The notes beneath the pieces were generated by a model. It was not told where the DNA came from. It worked only from the letters and a program-made list of their open reading frames with translations, and searched no databases. Shown piece after piece: positions 61,572 to 64,000 of a stretch of 64,000 bases of DNA; positions within the stretch are counted from its first letter, which is position 1; every line of letters starts with the position of its first letter. Source of the stretch: Akkermansia muciniphila (GTDB taxonomy: Bacteria > Verrucomicrobiota > Verrucomicrobiia > Verrucomicrobiales > V1-33); contig CAMAUV010000002.1 of the NCBI GenBank assembly GCA_945861415.1, positions 1 through 64,000 of the forward strand. The letters run 5' to 3'. The translations under genes were made by a program, and so were the position numbers.

Positions 61572-62720
61572 TTACCCCGGGGGAAGCAAGGAGCGCACCT
61601 TCTCAGCTGCACGCACGAAGGATACCAGAGCCGTCTCGATTTCTGCCTTCGTCGTGAAGCGCGAGAGCGACACACGTAGCGATTGCACCGCCTCTGTGCG
61701 CCCAAGTCCCATCGCCGCGAGCACGTGAGAAATGTGATTCGATCCCGTGTGGCAGGCGCTGCCTGCGCTCACGCAGATGCCGTCGCGATCAAGGAGGATC
61801 ATCATGGCAGCCGCCTCCGTGCCCTCGATGCGCAGGCTACTGGTGTTGGGGACACGGGGGGCGCTGCCGGTGTTGATGTGCACGCCGTAGAGGCGGCGCT
61901 GGAGTTCGGATTCGAAGAAGTCCCGCAGCGCGGCGGTTTTGTCATGGCCGCCCTCCAGGTGACCTCGTGCAGCCTCTGCCGCAGCTCCCACTGCGACGAT
62001 CCCCGCGATGTTCTCCGTCCCCGCGCGACGGTTGTTTTCCTGTCCGCCGCCGAGCAGCCAAGGCTGGAAGGCGACACGCTTGTTCACGTAGAGGACGCCA
62101 ACGCCCTTGGGCGCGTGGAATTTATGGCCTGAGAGCGACAGGTAATGGATCGCACCTCCCGCGAGTTTTATGGGCACCTTGCCGCCGGCGGCCACTGCAT
62201 CGGTGTGAAAAAACGCCCCGGCATTTTCCGCCAGCGCGGCGGCCTGTTGCACGGGAAAGGTGACACCGGTTTCGTTGTTCGCCCACATGAGAGTGACGAG
62301 CGCAGTTTGGCCGGGCCGGATCGCCGCAGCGAGAGACTCCATGTCGAGGCTGCCGTCGAGGCGCGGGGCGAGGCGCGTGATTTCACAGCCCTGCTTTTTC
62401 AGCGTGGCGCAGGGACGCAGCACTGCATCGTGTTCGGAGGAGCAGGTGACGATGTGCCGCCGGTTCGGCAGAAGGTGCAGTGCGGAATGAATCGCGGCAT
62501 TGTCCGACTCCGAGCCTCCGCCAGTGAAGATGACCTCCTCCTCGCCACAACCCAGCAGCGCAGCCGTTTGCCCGCGGGCCAGATCGAAGGCGCGGCGCAC
62601 CGGTTTTGCCGCCGCGTATCCGCTGGAGGCATTCGCAAAATGCTCGCGGAGGAAGGGCAGCATGGCCTCCACCGCTGCCGGATCGACGGGCGTGGTTGCG
62701 TTGTTATCGAGATAAATCAT
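61572..62720 (-). CDS. NifS/IscS-type cysteine desulfurase
   Basis: MIYLDNNATTPVDPAAVEAMLPF, GGSESDNAAIHSAL, LSLSGHKFHAPKGVGVLYV, ICVSAGSACHTGS. Confidence 0.93.
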   Translation of the reverse strand: MIYLDNNATTPVDPAAVEAMLPFLREHFANASSGYAAAKPVRRAFDLARGQTAALLGCGEEEVIFTGGGSESDNAAIHSALHLLPNRRHIVTCSSEHDAVLRPCATLKKQGCEITRLAPRLDGSLDMESLAAAIRPGQTALVTLMWANNETGVTFPVQQAAALAENAGAFFHTDAVAAGGKVPIKLAGGAIHYLSLSGHKFHAPKGVGVLYVNKRVAFQPWLLGGGQENNRRAGTENIAGIVAVGAAAEAARGHLEGGHDKTAALRDFFESELQRRLYGVHINTGSAPRVPNTSSLRIEGTEAAAMMILLDRDGICVSAGSACHTGSNHISHVLAAMGLGRTEAVQSLRVSLSRFTTKAEIETALVSFVRAAEKVRSLLPPG

Positions 62721-62803
62721 GGGGAAGATTTGAGTTTCCAGTTTTCAGCATCATCTATTAGCGCTCTCGCTGAGAACGGAAAACAGAAAACAGAAAACTT
62801 CCC

Positions 62804-63634
62804 ATGCGCCTCTACCGCCTTCCCGATTCTCTCATCGCCGTGACTCATGACCGCGCTGTGCGCCTGCCCAGGCTCACGCTGGACGCCGTATTCGCTGCGG
62901 ATGATCCCGCGGCGATGGTGGGGGCCGCGTGGAAGAATGGCGAGCCCTGTGCGCCGCCAGACCTTTCGCAGCCCATCCCCGCGCCCGTCGAGAGCCAGGA
63001 AGTGTGGGCCGCCGGAGTAACGTATTTTCGCAGCCGCGTGGCGCGCATGGAGGAGAGCGAGCAGGCCGGGGCCTCGCGCTTCTACGACATGGTCTATGAG
63101 GCGGACCGCCCTGAGTTGTTTTTCAAAGCCACGGGCCCCCGCGCCCGCGGGCACCGGCAGCCGGTTCGCATCCGTGCGGATGCCACATGGAATGTGCCCG
63201 AGCCCGAACTGGTCCTTGCGGTGAATGCCGAAGGCCGGGTGTTTGGCTACACGATAGGCAACGACATGAGCAGTCGTGACATCGAAGGCGAAAATCTACT
63301 CTATCTTCCGCAGGCGAAGGTGTATCGGGGCTCGTGCGCCGTGGGGCCTTGCCTCACCATCTGTCCGCCAATGAGCGCAGAGACGGGCATCCACCTCACC
63401 ATCCTCCGGGGCGGCGAAGTCGCGTTCGAGGGCAGCACGAGTCTTGCGCAGTTGAAGCGCACACCGCAAGAACTGGCAGACTGGCTTTTCCGCGAGAACG
63501 AATTTCCCCTCGGCGCGCTCCTCTTCACCGGCACCGGTTTGGTGCCGCCTGGGCAGTGGACGCTGGCCATAGGGGATGTCGTGCGCATTCGCATCGACGG
63601 GCTGGGCGAACTGGAGAATGCCGTGGGCGAGTAG
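62804..63634 (+). CDS. Fumarylacetoacetate hydrolase (FAH) family protein
   Basis: VWAAGVTYFRSRVARMEES, PEPELVLAVNAEGRVFGYTIGNDMSSRDIEGENLLYLPQAKVYRGSCAVGP, LLFTGTGLVPP. Confidence 0.9.
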   Translation: MRLYRLPDSLIAVTHDRAVRLPRLTLDAVFAADDPAAMVGAAWKNGEPCAPPDLSQPIPAPVESQEVWAAGVTYFRSRVARMEESEQAGASRFYDMVYEADRPELFFKATGPRARGHRQPVRIRADATWNVPEPELVLAVNAEGRVFGYTIGNDMSSRDIEGENLLYLPQAKVYRGSCAVGPCLTICPPMSAETGIHLTILRGGEVAFEGSTSLAQLKRTPQELADWLFRENEFPLGALLFTGTGLVPPGQWTLAIGDVVRIRIDGLGELENAVGE

Positions 63635-63684
63635 CAGGAAAAGGAATTGCCATGCCGCAGGCCCCCGCTTAATATGCCAGTTCC

Positions 63685-64000
63685 ATGCGCCCGTTGCTTT
63701 TCATCGTTTCCCTGATGTCCGCCGCTCCGTCTCTGCGCGGGGAGGAAAAACCCGCCGTGACTGAGGCGTTGCCGCTGCAGTTGAAATGGCAGACGGGTTT
63801 CCGCTACGTGCAGCGCATCGAGATCAACCAGAGCGGCAAGCTGCCGTCGAAGGGAGGTGTGAAAAATCAGCACGCCAACATTACCGCCGAGATGGTGCTT
63901 AGTGTCCGCCCGCACTCAAAGGACGACTGGCGCTCGCTGGGCGTGAACTGGAATGCATTTTCCATAGACGGTTCCAACGGCGGCGCGGAATTTGGCTATA
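63685..64000 (+). CDS. Secreted hypothetical protein, truncated by the window end
   Basis: MRPLLFIVSLMSAAPSLRGEEKPAVTEALPLQLKWQTGFRYVQRIEINQSG...; open to the window edge. Confidence 0.6.
   Translation, partial: MRPLLFIVSLMSAAPSLRGEEKPAVTEALPLQLKWQTGFRYVQRIEINQSGKLPSKGGVKNQHANITAEMVLSVRPHSKDDWRSLGVNWNAFSIDGSNGGAEFGY

Overview
The window is chromosomal DNA whose gene content and styles suggest a Verrucomicrobiota-type bacterium (inference only: LpxC/FabZ fusion, PEP-CTERM/autotransporter-repeat surface protein, CotH/lamin-tail giant protein, PSCyt1-type cytochrome remnant). Most of it is intact housekeeping metabolism: moaA, lpxC/fabZ, a CbiX-type chelatase, cobalamin adenosyltransferase, tsaE, bioB, hemL, lpxK, aroA, mutL, phoH, proS, exbB/exbD, purT, a UDP-glucuronate decarboxylase-like gene, a YjhG/YagF-type dehydratase, serS, acs, a cysteine desulfurase and an FAH-family gene. 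I saw no rRNA, tRNA, CRISPR array, integrase or intact IS. The strongest unexplained signal is gene decay set among these intact genes. About ten loci can still be read as protein families but carry in-frame stops, frameshifts or truncations: an OmlA/SmpA-like lipoprotein, a ZnuA/TroA-like metal-binding protein with lost ligand histidines, an AlkD-like protein, a zinc-ribbon protein, a PSCyt1 cytochrome fragment, an orphan surface-protein C-terminus and three PEP-CTERM proteins, plus a histidine kinase cut off from its signal peptide by TAG. Every PEP-CTERM substrate gene I could find is broken. The most system-like locus is 24.1-35.4 kb: a CotH giant protein, a PEP-CTERM autotransporter-repeat protein, a NarL-type regulator and a histidine kinase with an OB-fold-like sensor. 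A 16-bp motif (CTCGAAAGAGCGAATC) occurs upstream of both the PEP-CTERM gene and the regulator/kinase promoter region. All family calls come from reading the translations; no database searches were run.
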